Of a stretch of 64,000 nt of DNA, positions 26,758 to 35,754 are shown piece by piece; position 1 is the stretch's first letter; each line of letters starts with the position of its first letter. The notes below the pieces were generated by a model. It saw only the letters and a list, made by a program, of their open reading frames with translations. It was not told the origin of the DNA and did not search any database. Source of the stretch: Thainema sp966674685 (GTDB lineage: Bacteria; Cyanobacteriota; Cyanobacteriia; Phormidesmidales; Phormidesmidaceae); the NCBI GenBank assembly GCA_966674685.1, contig CBKWJC010000020.1:13298-77297 (forward strand), read 5' to 3'. Made by a program: the position numbers and the translations under genes.

Positions 26758-27122
26758 GAAGTACAAGAAGTGTGCGTACGGTTCAGGTGAAAGGGATTTC
26801 GTGCCAGCGCCACGTTTGACAACCAAACTTGAAGCATAGAAATGGGCGCTGCGGGTATCATCTCCTAATCTCTACTGTAAAAACGTTTAGACGTAGTGAT
26901 CAACTTCCAGTATGGCAAAAGTCCCGCCGATCGGACGACTGTTTGCCCGGTATTCTCTATATTTCCCAAAAAACAGCCCGGAAAATAGCGTAGAGATACG
27001 GCTCTCTCTAAGTGCGCTGCGCTACATCACAGGTTTCTCTGACAGAAATCACGGTTTAGGTGTGTATACATCACTACTTGAAGGGGGCGTCGTCACATCA
27101 GTGATACCTGTTGTTTTTCATA
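26758..27122. other. Spacer between divergent genes
   Basis: No gene supported. A 95-codon open frame at 26912 has no family features and is overlapped by the next gene. The region must contain divergent promoters, but none could be located with confidence. Confidence 0.5.
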
Positions 27123-27377
27123 ATGACAGTATCGAACCTTTATCTTGCCGTAGCCATGTCTACTGCTTTTCTAACTCTCCTTCCTGGCGCAATTTCTGAG
27201 CTGTTTGCCCAAGCCACAGCGACAGGAAAGCTAACGTGGGCAGATCGCTATGGTCTATTGGCTGCCATTTTGTCCGATTCCCTATCGGATGAAGAACGAT
27301 CTGCTATTGATCGACTCCTGCGAGCCGTCAAAAACAAGCGTATTGCCATTCAAGACGAAATTTCAGCGCTGCTCTAG
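27123..27377 (+). CDS. Small conserved cyanobacterial protein, unknown
   Basis: An 84-residue protein. Hydrophobic at the start (LYLAVAMSTAFLTLLPGA), then a charged helical part, TGKLTWADRYGLLAAILSDS followed by LSDEERSAIDRLLRAVKNKR. The second half looks like a compact helical domain of the sort found in many short cyanobacterial proteins; I cannot name it. The start could also be the ATG at 27156 (MSTAFLTLL). Followed 49 bp later by a clear terminator, which supports a real gene. Confidence 0.7.
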   Translation: MTVSNLYLAVAMSTAFLTLLPGAISELFAQATATGKLTWADRYGLLAAILSDSLSDEERSAIDRLLRAVKNKRIAIQDEISALL

Positions 27378-27425
27378 CAAAAGCTGAGTCACGCTGATTT
27401 GAAACAGAAGCATATTTTCATCACT

Positions 27426-27451
27426 AGGGGCTAGCGATGCTAGCCCCTTTT
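27426..27451 (+). terminator. Rho-independent terminator
   Basis: AGGGGCTAGC pairs with GCTAGCCCCT around GAT and is followed by TTTT. The convergent gene ends at 27483 and may use it as well. Confidence 0.85.
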
Positions 27452-27482
27452 CACATTTCATTTTGAGCCAAAAGACTAAAAT

Positions 27483-29963
27483 TTACTCCCCTAACTCTCT
27501 TACTGTCGTAAATCCAAATCTGGCCAAAAACTCCTGCCCTTCCGTGGTTTTCAGCAGCTCGGCAAACTTGGCTCCGGCTTCGGGCCGACTGTTATCGCGT
27601 AGATAGACCACTGTTACCGGATAGGCCAACGGATAGGTGCCCTGGCGAATGAGGTCTGCATTGGGTTGGTAGCTGCCTTTGCGATCGCACAAATCCAGGT
27701 TGGGCGTAATTGGCTCCCCGGCAAATTCCAAAAGCTGCGTTGCTGTCCGTTGCGGCCAGTCTAGCGCCAGGGGATAGACTGAACATTGACCAAACACTAG
27801 GCTCAGCGGCGCAAAACCAATCGCTCCTGTTTGCCGAATTTCAAAATCGCGCAGAATTGAGCGCAGCATGGGAATGGTTTTTAGCGCTGGGATTTCTGAT
27901 TGGCTGAGGTTGCGGAAGGTGTCAATGTTGCGATCGCTGCGTAGCACCAACTGCTCAAACACCGCGACGGAGGCAGAATCGAGTGGCTGATAGAGCGTCA
28001 CGGGTAAATCTGTACGGCTGAATTTGTCCCAGTTTTCGACATCTTTGGTGTAAAGCTGCTGGAGCTGCTGGAGCGTAATTTGACCGTTCAGCGCCTTGGG
28101 TAAACTTTGCGATCGCTTAGGGTAGTTGAACGCTACCAGCATTGCCAACCCATCATGGGCAAAGACGGTTGCTGCCACATCGGGCGGCAAATCTGCTAGG
28201 CGGGGCAAAACCGCAAAATCGACTGCACCCGACATCACCTGATCAATTGCTTCAGTAACCGAGGCCGATGACCGATAGGCAAGCTGAAAATTTGGCTGAT
28301 CAAACTGCAACTGCTGGATGAGCGTTGGGTTTTCGGGTGGCGCTGGCTCAGCCGCTTCATCGCCTGATGCAGCATTGGATTCAGTATTGGATTCATTTGC
28401 AGGTGCGATAAAACTTGATTCGCCCAAGGGTGCTAACCCGGATGAGTTGTCGCTTAACCCACCCGTTGCGGCGGCATCGGCTGCTGCTTTTTCTAGATGA
28501 AGCCGCACCAGTTGATTCCAGGGATCGTCGTCAACGCTGGTGTAGAGAAATTCACCTTTCGGCACTGCGCCCACTTCCTCAAAACAGCAAATCGGTGGTG
28601 CTTCATCTGCAACGGTGGCGGCGCGGGGTCGAATCAGTAGCCAGATCAGTCCAGCCAGCAGCGCCAGAACGAGCAGGCTGATTCCAGCAATGATAGCGCG
28701 TCGTCGCCAGGTGTTTGACTTCGGTACCAACCGCTCTGCCGGAGGAGCAAACTCGTTTTCCATCATCGCGGACGGAATCCGCAACAGTGCTGCCCGCGCT
28801 GCTTCGGCGCTTTCAAAGGGCACATCAATCCCCAACAGTCGCAGAATGAACTGCTTCAGCGCGGGTGGCGTCGATTCCGGCCAGTGAACATCTAGACGAG
28901 GGCTGAGCGGCTGGTACTGCTCATTCACCGTCGTCCCCAGCAGAGCATAGAATGCCACATGGCCTAAATTAATCAGGTCATCCTGGATGGTCGTTTGGGT
29001 GTGGGTAGTGTGGGTTGGGTTGAACAAAAATTCCCACAGCGCCAAATCGGTCAAATAGATAAACGGATGCTCTCCCTGCGCTACCCAGAGCAGACTGTCG
29101 AGGCGGATGTTGCCATGTACCATCCCGGTCTGCACTTGTCCCAGCGGTAGGGCAAACTTCTGCTGATGCAGAAAGGCAAGGCTTTGGAGCGTTTGGTTGA
29201 GCAACTGGTAAATAGAGACGGGGCTGAAGGCACCCTGGACGAGCTGCTGATTTAGCGTCGGATGCTGATCGACGGCGTTGGTGATTAAGTAGCAGCGCTC
29301 CTGCTCCGGATCTGCGATCGCTTCTATGGGTGCAATCACCCGTGAATCCTGAAAACGCCCATCAGCCAGGGTTAACCCGGCCAAACTGGTAAATAATTGC
29401 TGGTGCTGGTGCTGATGCAAACTGTTGAAATATTTGGCAGGCAGCAGGTACTCCTTGATGGTGACTGGGGTTTCTGCTCCCTCTTGCATTGCGGCGTAGA
29501 GCCGTCCCCAGCCACGCCGTCCCAAACAGGCTCCGATGCGGTAAACGCCGCGCCGTCCTACGAGCTTGCGATCGGCTGGCAGTGTGCCTGGAAAGCCGCA
29601 GAGTGAACAGGCGGCAATATTCATTGTGGAGTCGCTACTGTGCGGATCTGGCGGATCGATGGGGGGAGAGCCGTATAGCGGGAGAGCGCAGTTGAGGGGA
29701 TCACGCTGATCGCAGCGGTATTGGTGATAGTGGGAGAGCGGCGGCTGAATGCCAGGGACAGCGATGATAGTCGGCTGTGCCAAAGGCTGCATCAGAATTC
29801 CGTCATCTGCATCGCTAGGGATAACTTCGGGTCGAATTTCTTGCAGGACAGATCTGAACCACTTGAAGTTCAGCAAACGCTTGAATTTCACCATCCGGAT
29901 CGGTACTGGATAGCGCATTAAATACCGTTTGAGGAGGTAGCGCGGAATTGAACGCAGAACCAC
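27483..29963 (-). CDS. Kinase-like domain fused to PstS-like binding domain
   Basis: An 826-residue fusion. A basic N terminus is followed by cysteine pairs (CDQRDPLNC and CSLCG). A protein-kinase-like domain spans about residues 130-400: glycine loop YRIGACLGRRGWGRLYAA, VTIKEYL (ATP-binding Lys), then VHGNIRLDSLLW where HRD should be, and LTDLALWE where DFG should be. The catalytic Asp is missing, so it looks like a pseudokinase. One membrane helix follows (RAIIAGISLLVLALLAGLIW), then an Ala/Ser/Glu linker, then an outside domain resembling periplasmic phosphate-binding proteins (about 560-826: SVTEAIDQVMSGAVDFAVLP; TGAIGFAPLSLVFGQ). An outside sensor linked to a cytosolic pseudokinase is inferred. 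The GTG start is uncertain; ATGs at 29918 and 29894 are alternatives. Confidence 0.75.
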   Translation of the reverse strand: MVLRSIPRYLLKRYLMRYPVPIRMVKFKRLLNFKWFRSVLQEIRPEVIPSDADDGILMQPLAQPTIIAVPGIQPPLSHYHQYRCDQRDPLNCALPLYGSPPIDPPDPHSSDSTMNIAACSLCGFPGTLPADRKLVGRRGVYRIGACLGRRGWGRLYAAMQEGAETPVTIKEYLLPAKYFNSLHQHQHQQLFTSLAGLTLADGRFQDSRVIAPIEAIADPEQERCYLITNAVDQHPTLNQQLVQGAFSPVSIYQLLNQTLQSLAFLHQQKFALPLGQVQTGMVHGNIRLDSLLWVAQGEHPFIYLTDLALWEFLFNPTHTTHTQTTIQDDLINLGHVAFYALLGTTVNEQYQPLSPRLDVHWPESTPPALKQFILRLLGIDVPFESAEAARAALLRIPSAMMENEFAPPAERLVPKSNTWRRRAIIAGISLLVLALLAGLIWLLIRPRAATVADEAPPICCFEEVGAVPKGEFLYTSVDDDPWNQLVRLHLEKAAADAAATGGLSDNSSGLAPLGESSFIAPANESNTESNAASGDEAAEPAPPENPTLIQQLQFDQPNFQLAYRSSASVTEAIDQVMSGAVDFAVLPRLADLPPDVAATVFAHDGLAMLVAFNYPKRSQSLPKALNGQITLQQLQQLYTKDVENWDKFSRTDLPVTLYQPLDSASVAVFEQLVLRSDRNIDTFRNLSQSEIPALKTIPMLRSILRDFEIRQTGAIGFAPLSLVFGQCSVYPLALDWPQRTATQLLEFAGEPITPNLDLCDRKGSYQPNADLIRQGTYPLAYPVTVVYLRDNSRPEAGAKFAELLKTTEGQEFLARFGFTTVRELGE

Positions 29964-30334
29964 TAGATTTGTCCTCTGTATCTATCTCTAAATAAACCCA
30001 ATCCGTGATTCTCTCATCCTAAAATCTGGATAATTTTTCGAGTCAAAAACTTAAGAAAGCGTCTAACTAAAATCTAAAAATAATCTAATAAATGCTCGAT
30101 ATTAGACTAATGGCTAATTGCGATCGCAGGTCGCCATTCATCAAAAACATCACAGACTGATAATCCCAAAGCCTAGACATAACATACGCTTTAGCTTCCA
30201 TCGTGACGCTGTAGATGGTTTGTAGATAAATATTTCGAGAGCTGTATTTTTCTGCAAATTGAGGCCAATCTGTTAGATGGAAACAGTACGCTGAATTTAA
30301 TTCAATTTGCTACTAACCTACGAGGGGTTTACAC
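29964..30334. other. Spacer, nothing recognised
   Basis: AT-rich divergent spacer between the fusion gene and the Nif11 gene, with one HIP1 site at about 30119. GAGGGG at about 30321 is the ribosome binding site for the Nif11 gene. Confidence 0.5.
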
Positions 30335-30544
30335 ATGGCAAGGGATCAAGTCGTTCGCTTATTCCGCGATGTTCAAATTGACCCAGCGCTCAAAGAGCAG
30401 CTCAATGCATCAGCCACAGTTGAAGATTTTGTGGCAATGGCGAAAGATTTTGGTTATCAATTTACCGTAGAGGAATGGCGCGAGTCGATTCGGTTTTCTG
30501 TCGAAGAACCAGAATGTAAAATGTCAGAAATTCCAGGAATTTAA
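30335..30544 (+). CDS. Nif11-domain small protein
   Basis: A 69-residue protein of the Nif11 family: MARDQVVRLFRDVQIDPALK then LNASATVEDFVAMAKDFGYQ and FTVEEW, the standard Nif11 helix pattern. In some bacteria Nif11 domains are leader sequences of ribosomal peptide natural products; the short tail after the domain (SVEEPECKMSEIPGI) has a single Cys and no GG cleavage motif, and no modification enzyme is next to it. A free-standing Nif11 protein of unknown role is therefore more likely. A good GAGGGG site precedes the ATG. Confidence 0.85.
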   Translation: MARDQVVRLFRDVQIDPALKEQLNASATVEDFVAMAKDFGYQFTVEEWRESIRFSVEEPECKMSEIPGI

Positions 30545-30561
30545 CATCAAATCGTTCCCAA

Positions 30562-30604
30562 AAATCCCATAGCCTGGGCGCGCTGCGCCCAGGCTATGGG
30601 ATTT
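30562..30604. repeat. Perfect inverted repeat, 20-bp arms
   Basis: AAATCCCATAGCCTGGGCGC and its exact complement around GCT. It sits between the convergent Nif11 gene and the secreted-protein gene and touches the stop of the latter. No T tract beyond TTT; could block both transcripts. Confidence 0.9.
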
Positions 30605-30605
30605 C

Positions 30606-31307
30606 TCAAGTCTGTAGTGGTGCAACCGATCCGGCGGCGCAGTCATCCAACCAAAGTCGAATCGCCTGTGCGATCGCGCCGTTGGTGACATCTTCAGGCG
30701 CGGTGGGGGGTTGGCCATTGGGATAGCCACCCCAGCTTGAAAAAAGCTGTGATAAATACCAGCGCTCGGACGTTCGAGCTAAAAACAGCCAGTGAAACTG
30801 TTGAATTTCCTCAGTTTCACCTTCTCTCAAATACTGTCGCTCTAGCGTCGTGAAAAAGACCTGCTCTGGCGCATCGGCTTCTAGTTCAGCATCATCGGAC
30901 GATTGGCCGGATTGATAAATTCCAGGCCCCAATGTCAACGGATCGAATTCTGGAATACCTGCGATAATGACCATTCCGGGCTTACGAGTATCCAAATAGG
31001 TTATCCGTTCAGGATTGCGTCGAATGTCGTCCAGCAAATCACCTGGACTGCGGCCATAAGCTCGCAGCAGCACGCGGTTCGTATAGGCAGGTAGATCCCG
31101 CAGCAGCATTCCGGTCAGGAGTTCAACCTCCTCCGGACAGGCTTCATTCGGCCAGATATAGTCCTCTGCCGCCTGAGCTGGAATCGCGATCGCAGTTCCG
31201 ATCAGTGCAGACACAGCGGTTGCGATCGCAAGCATACCAGCCTGACCCAGTCGCATTTCAATAAAATGCTGACCCGTATTCAGCGGCCTGAGACAAATCC
31301 AGCGCAT
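30606..31307 (-). CDS. Secreted or lumenal protein, unknown
   Basis: A 233-residue protein with a signal peptide: hydrophobic run AGMLAIATAVSALIGTAIAI followed by a PAQA-AED cleavage site near residue 47. The mature part (YIWPNEACPEEVELLTGMLL, FHWLFLARTSERWYLSQLFS, LWLDDCAAG) is conserved-looking but not recognised; two cysteines could form a disulfide. Its start is nine bases after the hisD stop, so it is probably co-transcribed with hisD. An inner ATG at 31256 would give a more usual signal-peptide length. Confidence 0.75.
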   Translation of the reverse strand: MRWICLRPLNTGQHFIEMRLGQAGMLAIATAVSALIGTAIAIPAQAAEDYIWPNEACPEEVELLTGMLLRDLPAYTNRVLLRAYGRSPGDLLDDIRRNPERITYLDTRKPGMVIIAGIPEFDPLTLGPGIYQSGQSSDDAELEADAPEQVFFTTLERQYLREGETEEIQQFHWLFLARTSERWYLSQLFSSWGGYPNGQPPTAPEDVTNGAIAQAIRLWLDDCAAGSVAPLQT

Positions 31308-31316
31308 AGGAGAAGC

Positions 31317-32636
31317 TTATAGTTCCATCTGCTGATCGACTTTGGCCTGAGTTCTCAGCCGCACAGAATCTGCATGGGACGTTAAGCCTTCAGCTTCGGC
31401 CAGCACCTCAACAGAGCGAGCAACCGACTGGAGCGCCTCTGGAGAGTACTGAATTAAGCTGGAATGCTTCATAAAGGTTTCAACGCCCAGTGCTGAGGCA
31501 TACCGCGCCGCCCCCGATGTCGGCAGCGTATGGTTGGGGCCAGCCAAATAGTCACCAACGGCTTCCGGCGTGGAATGCCCGAGGAAGATAGCTCCGGCGT
31601 GGCGAATGGACTCCACCAGATCCCAAGGTTCAGCGACTTCCAGTTCTAAATGCTCCGGTGCAAACTCATTAGATAACTCTGCCGCTACTTCTAGCGAATC
31701 CACCACAATCGCCAGCCCATAATGTGCGATCGCTTTTTCGGTCAGAACGCGCCGGGGGTGATTGACCAACTGCTGCTCAACCTCAGCCACCACCTGGAGG
31801 GCTAAGTTTTGATCCGTCGTAATTAAAATCGCTGCCGCTAGGGGATCATGTTCAGCCTGAGCCAGCATGTCTGCCGCCACATGAATTGGATTCGCCGTCT
31901 CATCAGCAATGATCAGCACTTCAGATGGCCCTGCCAGCGAATCGATCCCGACAATGCCGTACACCAATTTTTTGGCCAGCGTTACGTAAATATTGCCTGG
32001 CCCCGTAATCACATTGACGTTGGGAATCGTTTCCGTCCCGTAGGCCAGCGCCCCGATTGCCTGTGCGCCGCCGACCCGATAAATTTCGCTGATCCCAGCT
32101 TCCTGAGCCGCCACCAATACCGCTGGATTGACCGCTTTCCCCTCACCTGGCGGCGTCATCATCACGATTTGCGGCACACCTGCCACCTTAGCGGGCACCG
32201 CATTCATCAATACCGTACTGGGATAGGCGGCTCGTCCACCGGGAACGTAGATTCCAGCCCGATCAACCGGAGTGTAACGCTTGCCCAGTACCACATTCTG
32301 GTCATGAAACTGTACCCAACTCTTGGGCGCACGTTGACGATGAAACTCTTCAATATTGCGACGGGCTAGCCGAATCGCATCCAGCAGCTCTTTAGAAACC
32401 TGCTGATAGGCCGCTTCTAGCTCAGAACCGCTGACTCGCAACTCATCAGCCGTCAGCGTTTGCCGATCAAATTCCGCTGTGTAGTGTAGAACTGCTTTGT
32501 CGCCCTGCCGCTGAACGGCCTGAAGCACTTCTCGAACGGTCGATTCTTTGTGAAAAACTTGGTCTGTATGAGTGCGATCGCAGATCCGTCGCAACTCAGT
32601 TTGTGCCTCAGTGTGCTGGTTGATAATTCGCAGCAT
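31317..32636 (-). CDS. hisD: Histidinol dehydrogenase
   Basis: Catalyses the last two steps of histidine synthesis, oxidising histidinol to histidine with NAD and zinc. Full length (439). Diagnostic segments are TPVDRAGIYVPGGRAAYPST, VGGAQAIGALAYGTETIPNV, NVITGPGNIYVTLAKKLVYG, LAGPSEVLIIADETANP, ADMLAQAEHDPLAAAILIT and the C-terminal GPNHTLPTSGAARYASALGV. The zinc and catalytic residues (Gln, His in AQAEHD and GPNH) are present. A probable operon partner is the secreted protein downstream. Confidence 0.98.
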   Translation of the reverse strand: MLRIINQHTEAQTELRRICDRTHTDQVFHKESTVREVLQAVQRQGDKAVLHYTAEFDRQTLTADELRVSGSELEAAYQQVSKELLDAIRLARRNIEEFHRQRAPKSWVQFHDQNVVLGKRYTPVDRAGIYVPGGRAAYPSTVLMNAVPAKVAGVPQIVMMTPPGEGKAVNPAVLVAAQEAGISEIYRVGGAQAIGALAYGTETIPNVNVITGPGNIYVTLAKKLVYGIVGIDSLAGPSEVLIIADETANPIHVAADMLAQAEHDPLAAAILITTDQNLALQVVAEVEQQLVNHPRRVLTEKAIAHYGLAIVVDSLEVAAELSNEFAPEHLELEVAEPWDLVESIRHAGAIFLGHSTPEAVGDYLAGPNHTLPTSGAARYASALGVETFMKHSSLIQYSPEALQSVARSVEVLAEAEGLTSHADSVRLRTQAKVDQQMEL

Positions 32637-32899
32637 TGCAGCCTTGGGTCTCAGAACGATGCTAACTCAGTGGATTCGCTTGAAAACAAGCTCAAAACTA
32701 TATTAGCGGTTTCGTTGCTAAGCTGCCGCCATCCATTTACGGAAATTGCATCTGCGTTTCATCACTTGTTGATCGCGTGTGAAGTCATGCTGCGATTTCG
32801 GATGAGGCAAAAAGCCATCTTCTAGACTGGATCTAAGACACTTTTCCGGTTTACGCATCACTCACGCACTTAGCTCACACACTTAAACTTGAACGCTTC

Positions 32900-33919
32900 A
32901 TGAAAGTTCTGTTCCACGTCATTCGTCAGACGCAGTCTTCGGCTCCACAGCGCCAAACCTATGGGCTAGAGACTGATCCCGGCGCAACTATTCTGGACTG
33001 CCTGAATCAAATTAAATGGCAACAGGATGGTAGCCTCGCCTTTCGCAAAAACTGTCGCAATACCATCTGCGGCAGTTGCGGCATGAAAATCAATGGTCGA
33101 TCTGCCCTAGCCTGCAAGCAAAACGTCGGTCAGGAAATTGAACGGTTTTACCTCCAGCAGGAAGCATTTAGCGGCTCTGCAACGAAGGACAAACCACCGG
33201 AAATCACGATCGCACCAATGGGCAATATGCCTGTGATCAAAGATTTGATCGTGGATATGAAGCATTTCTGGCAGAATCTGCAAGCCGTTGATCCCTACGT
33301 CAGCACCAAATCTCGGCGAGTCCCAGAACGCGAATTTCTACAAACCCCAGCCGAACGCGAAAAGTTGGAGCAATCTGGCAACTGCATTCTCTGTGGAGCC
33401 TGCTATTCCGAGTGCAACGCCGAGGAAGTCAACCCTGGCTTTGTCGGCCCCCACGCCCTGGCCAAAGCCTATCGGATGGTGGCCGATTCACGCGATGACC
33501 GTACCGAAGAGCGGGTTGAGCTGTATAACGAGGGAACAAAAGGCGTTTGGGGCTGCACCCGCTGCCAGTTCTGCAACAGCGTTTGCCCGATGGACGTCGC
33601 ACCAATGGATCAAATCGGCAAGATTAAAGGCGAAATCCTCGACCGCAAGGATGATCAGGAAAGCCGCTCGGTTCGTCACCGTAAGGTATTAATCGATCTC
33701 GTCAAGAGAGGTGGCTGGATCGACGAACGCCGCTTCGGTCTGCGAGTCGTCGGCAACTCCTTCCGGGACGTGTCAGGTCTAGTCAGCTTAGGGCCATTGG
33801 GCTTACGAATGCTGGCACGGGGCAAATTCCCCTTCACTTTTGAGCCTTCTGAAGGGACTGACGAAGTGCGATCGCTAATTGAAGCCGTCCAGTTGGTTGA
33901 AACACCAGATTCCAAATAG
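32900..33919 (+). CDS. sdhB: Succinate dehydrogenase/fumarate reductase iron-sulfur subunit
   Basis: Iron-sulfur subunit that carries electrons from the flavoprotein to the quinone site at the membrane. The [2Fe-2S] ligands are C52, C57, C60 and C72 (CRNTICGSC then C). The second and third clusters use C162, C165, C168, C172 (CILCGACYSEC) and C219, C222, C225, C229 (CTRCQFCNSVCP). It is longer (339) than the usual 240-250 residues, with an extra C-terminal region from about 250, as in several cyanobacterial members. The flavoprotein and anchor subunits are not nearby. Confidence 0.93.
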   Translation: MKVLFHVIRQTQSSAPQRQTYGLETDPGATILDCLNQIKWQQDGSLAFRKNCRNTICGSCGMKINGRSALACKQNVGQEIERFYLQQEAFSGSATKDKPPEITIAPMGNMPVIKDLIVDMKHFWQNLQAVDPYVSTKSRRVPEREFLQTPAEREKLEQSGNCILCGACYSECNAEEVNPGFVGPHALAKAYRMVADSRDDRTEERVELYNEGTKGVWGCTRCQFCNSVCPMDVAPMDQIGKIKGEILDRKDDQESRSVRHRKVLIDLVKRGGWIDERRFGLRVVGNSFRDVSGLVSLGPLGLRMLARGKFPFTFEPSEGTDEVRSLIEAVQLVETPDSK

Positions 33920-34286
33920 GTTTTTTGTCGCCAAACTTGCTGTTGGGGCAAGGGAGCAACGGGGCAGGGGAGCGAGGGAGCCTGTTTATGGCTGCATAAA
34001 TCCTGGCGTTTAGGGCTGACGGCGTCAGCCCCTGCAAGATGTCGCATAACCTAACAGACCACCTCACCAATATCCTTGCCATCCAACACGTTATTTTTTC
34101 GGAGGGGGGCTGGGGGACGCGACTCGTCTCCCAGCGGGGGTTTGGGGGCAAGCGCCCCCAAAATAGGGTCTGGATTTCTAAAAACAACGTTCTGCCTCAA
34201 TTCCTGAGATCCACACCCAACACGATTCACAGCAACGAAGCACGTTCAACTATCATGGCTAAGGCAATGTAATTCAACCAAACACC
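33920..34286. other. Spacer with G-rich hairpins upstream of Hlip gene
   Basis: No gene. Around 34012-34030 GGGCTGAC pairs with GTCAGCCC. At 34109-34135 GCTGGGGGACG pairs with CGTCTCCCAGC, and at 34141-34162 TTTGGGGGC pairs with GCCCCCAAA. The last two form a compact G-rich double hairpin 125 bp before the Hlip ATG; this kind of GC-rich text is common between cyanobacterial genes. A regulatory role is possible but not shown. Confidence 0.6.
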
Positions 34287-34490
34287 ATGACGTCTCAATC
34301 TCCTGCAACTGAAACTGAAACCACTCCGGCTGTTGGCGCACAACCCACAACTGAGCTGGAACCAGGCTTTGGCTGGACAGCTTACGCCGAGCTAATCAAC
34401 GGTCGCTTTGCCATGTTGGGCTTTGTGGGACTGTTGATCCTAGAATTCGTTACCCATCAGGACTTCTTTACCTGGGTGGGTTTCCGCTGA
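34287..34490 (+). CDS. High light-inducible (Hlip) chlorophyll-binding protein
   Basis: A 67-residue single-helix member of the light-harvesting superfamily in thylakoids. The hallmark ExxNGRxAM is ELINGRFAMLGFVGLLILEF; Glu, Asn and Arg are the chlorophyll ligands and helix-packing residues. A Thr/Glu-rich N-terminal tail (TSQSPATETETTPAVGAQPT) precedes the helix. Hlips protect photosystem II and help chlorophyll insertion, and are usually induced by strong light. Which of the hli paralogues this is cannot be decided here. Confidence 0.93.
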   Translation: MTSQSPATETETTPAVGAQPTTELEPGFGWTAYAELINGRFAMLGFVGLLILEFVTHQDFFTWVGFR

Positions 34491-34536
34491 TGGTATTGCT
34501 GGCTGATTACTACACTGAATGAGCAATTGAATAAGC

Positions 34537-35637
34537 ATGTCTACTGTTATTGCTCCGGTTACAACTCAATCAAGCGTGAAAGCGCGATCGCACCTCGCCT
34601 TAACTCTCGGTGATCCGGCTGGAATTGGGCCAGAGATTGTGCTGAAGGCACTGGCTGATCCAATGATTCAGCAGGATTGCGAGATTACCGTTGTCGGCAG
34701 CGCCCAGGTGCTTCAGCAGCAGTATGAGCACTTGCGATCGCTGGGCAATTTGGAGCTGGCCGATCCGACGACGCTGAAGATCCTGGACGTGCCGCTGTCT
34801 GATGCGGAAATGACTGAACTGCAAATTGGAACAGGGAACGCTGCCAGTGGAACCGCTAGCTTTCGCTATTTGCAAACCGCTGTGGATCGGACGCTGGCCG
34901 GAGAATTTGCTGGAGTCGTGACTGCACCGATCGCGAAATCGGCTTGGAAAGCTGCGGGGCATCTCTATCCGGGGCAGACTGAGCTATTGGCTGAGCGGGC
35001 AAATGTGGCGGACTTTGGCATGTTCTTCGTGGCTCGTTCTCCCCATAGCGGCTGGAGCTTGAAAACGCTGCTAGCGACGACGCATATACCTTTACGGGAC
35101 GTGCCGGATGCGCTGACACCGGAACTGATGAGCCAAAAGCTGGACTTACTGATTCGGACGCTTCGACAAGATTTTGGATTGACTGAACCTCAGATTGCGA
35201 TCGCAGGTTTGAATCCCCACAGTGGCGAACAGGGACAGCTCGGTCGCGAAGAGGTGGACTGGTTGACACCCTGGCTACAGGAGCAGCAGCAGCGCTATCC
35301 ACAGGTGACGCTGACGGGGCTGGTGCCGCCGGATACCCTCTGGGTGCGGGCGGGACAGGCTTGGCACGGCACCCTACCGTCTACTCAAACATCTACTCAG
35401 GCAATGCCGGATGCCTATCTGGCGCTATATCACGATCAGGGATTGATTCCGGTGAAGCTGCTGGCGTTTGATCAAGCGGTGAATACGACGATTGGACTGC
35501 CGTTTATTCGGACTTCGCCGGATCACGGGACGGCGTTTGATATTGCGGGTCGCGGCATCGCAGATTCGGCTAGCTTGAAAGCCGCGATCGCGCTGGCCGC
35601 AGATCTAGCCCAGACTCGTCAGCAAACTTCAGTCTGA
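34537..35637 (+). CDS. pdxA: 4-Hydroxythreonine-4-phosphate dehydrogenase
   Basis: NAD- and metal-dependent enzyme of pyridoxal phosphate synthesis. Signatures are LALTLGDPAGIGPEIVLKAL at the start, FAGVVTAPIAKSAWKAAGHL, FPGQTE-like YPGQTELLAE, IAGLNPHSGEQGQLGREE near residue 230, and YHDQGLIPVKLLAF then RTSPDHGTAFDIAG near residue 310-335. The three metal-binding histidines fall in these motifs. Complete. The gene starts 46 bp after hli; a 31-bp palindrome follows its stop. Confidence 0.97.
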   Translation: MSTVIAPVTTQSSVKARSHLALTLGDPAGIGPEIVLKALADPMIQQDCEITVVGSAQVLQQQYEHLRSLGNLELADPTTLKILDVPLSDAEMTELQIGTGNAASGTASFRYLQTAVDRTLAGEFAGVVTAPIAKSAWKAAGHLYPGQTELLAERANVADFGMFFVARSPHSGWSLKTLLATTHIPLRDVPDALTPELMSQKLDLLIRTLRQDFGLTEPQIAIAGLNPHSGEQGQLGREEVDWLTPWLQEQQQRYPQVTLTGLVPPDTLWVRAGQAWHGTLPSTQTSTQAMPDAYLALYHDQGLIPVKLLAFDQAVNTTIGLPFIRTSPDHGTAFDIAGRGIADSASLKAAIALAADLAQTRQQTSV

Positions 35638-35655
35638 CGAAGTTTGACTACCAAT

Positions 35656-35718
35656 CAAACCCTGAAATAGGGAGATTGCCGCCGCTAAGCGGCGGCAATC
35701 TCCCTATTTCAGGGTTTG
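35656..35718. repeat. Perfect inverted repeat, 31-bp arms, Z-type core
   Basis: Arms 35656-35686 and 35688-35718, a single central base. The centre is TTGCCGCCGCT and complement, the ends CAAACCCTG and CAGGGTTTG. The centre and the AACCC/GGGTT ends match the Z-family elements at 5401, 13965 and 45836, but the intervening arm (AAATAGGGAGA) is unique and perfectly complementary. It lies 19 bp after the pdxA stop. Confidence 0.95.
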
Positions 35719-35754
35719 GTATAGGTTATACGTTCTCGATACAATCGAGGTATC

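Noticed and set aside
26912..27199. 95-codon open frame in the M16 upstream spacer
   Set aside because: Runs into the better-supported 84-residue gene in another frame; no motif.
34098..34165. Riboswitch ahead of the Hlip gene
   Set aside because: The G-rich hairpins are plain stem-loops; no conserved aptamer core is visible and similar text is common in cyanobacterial spacers.
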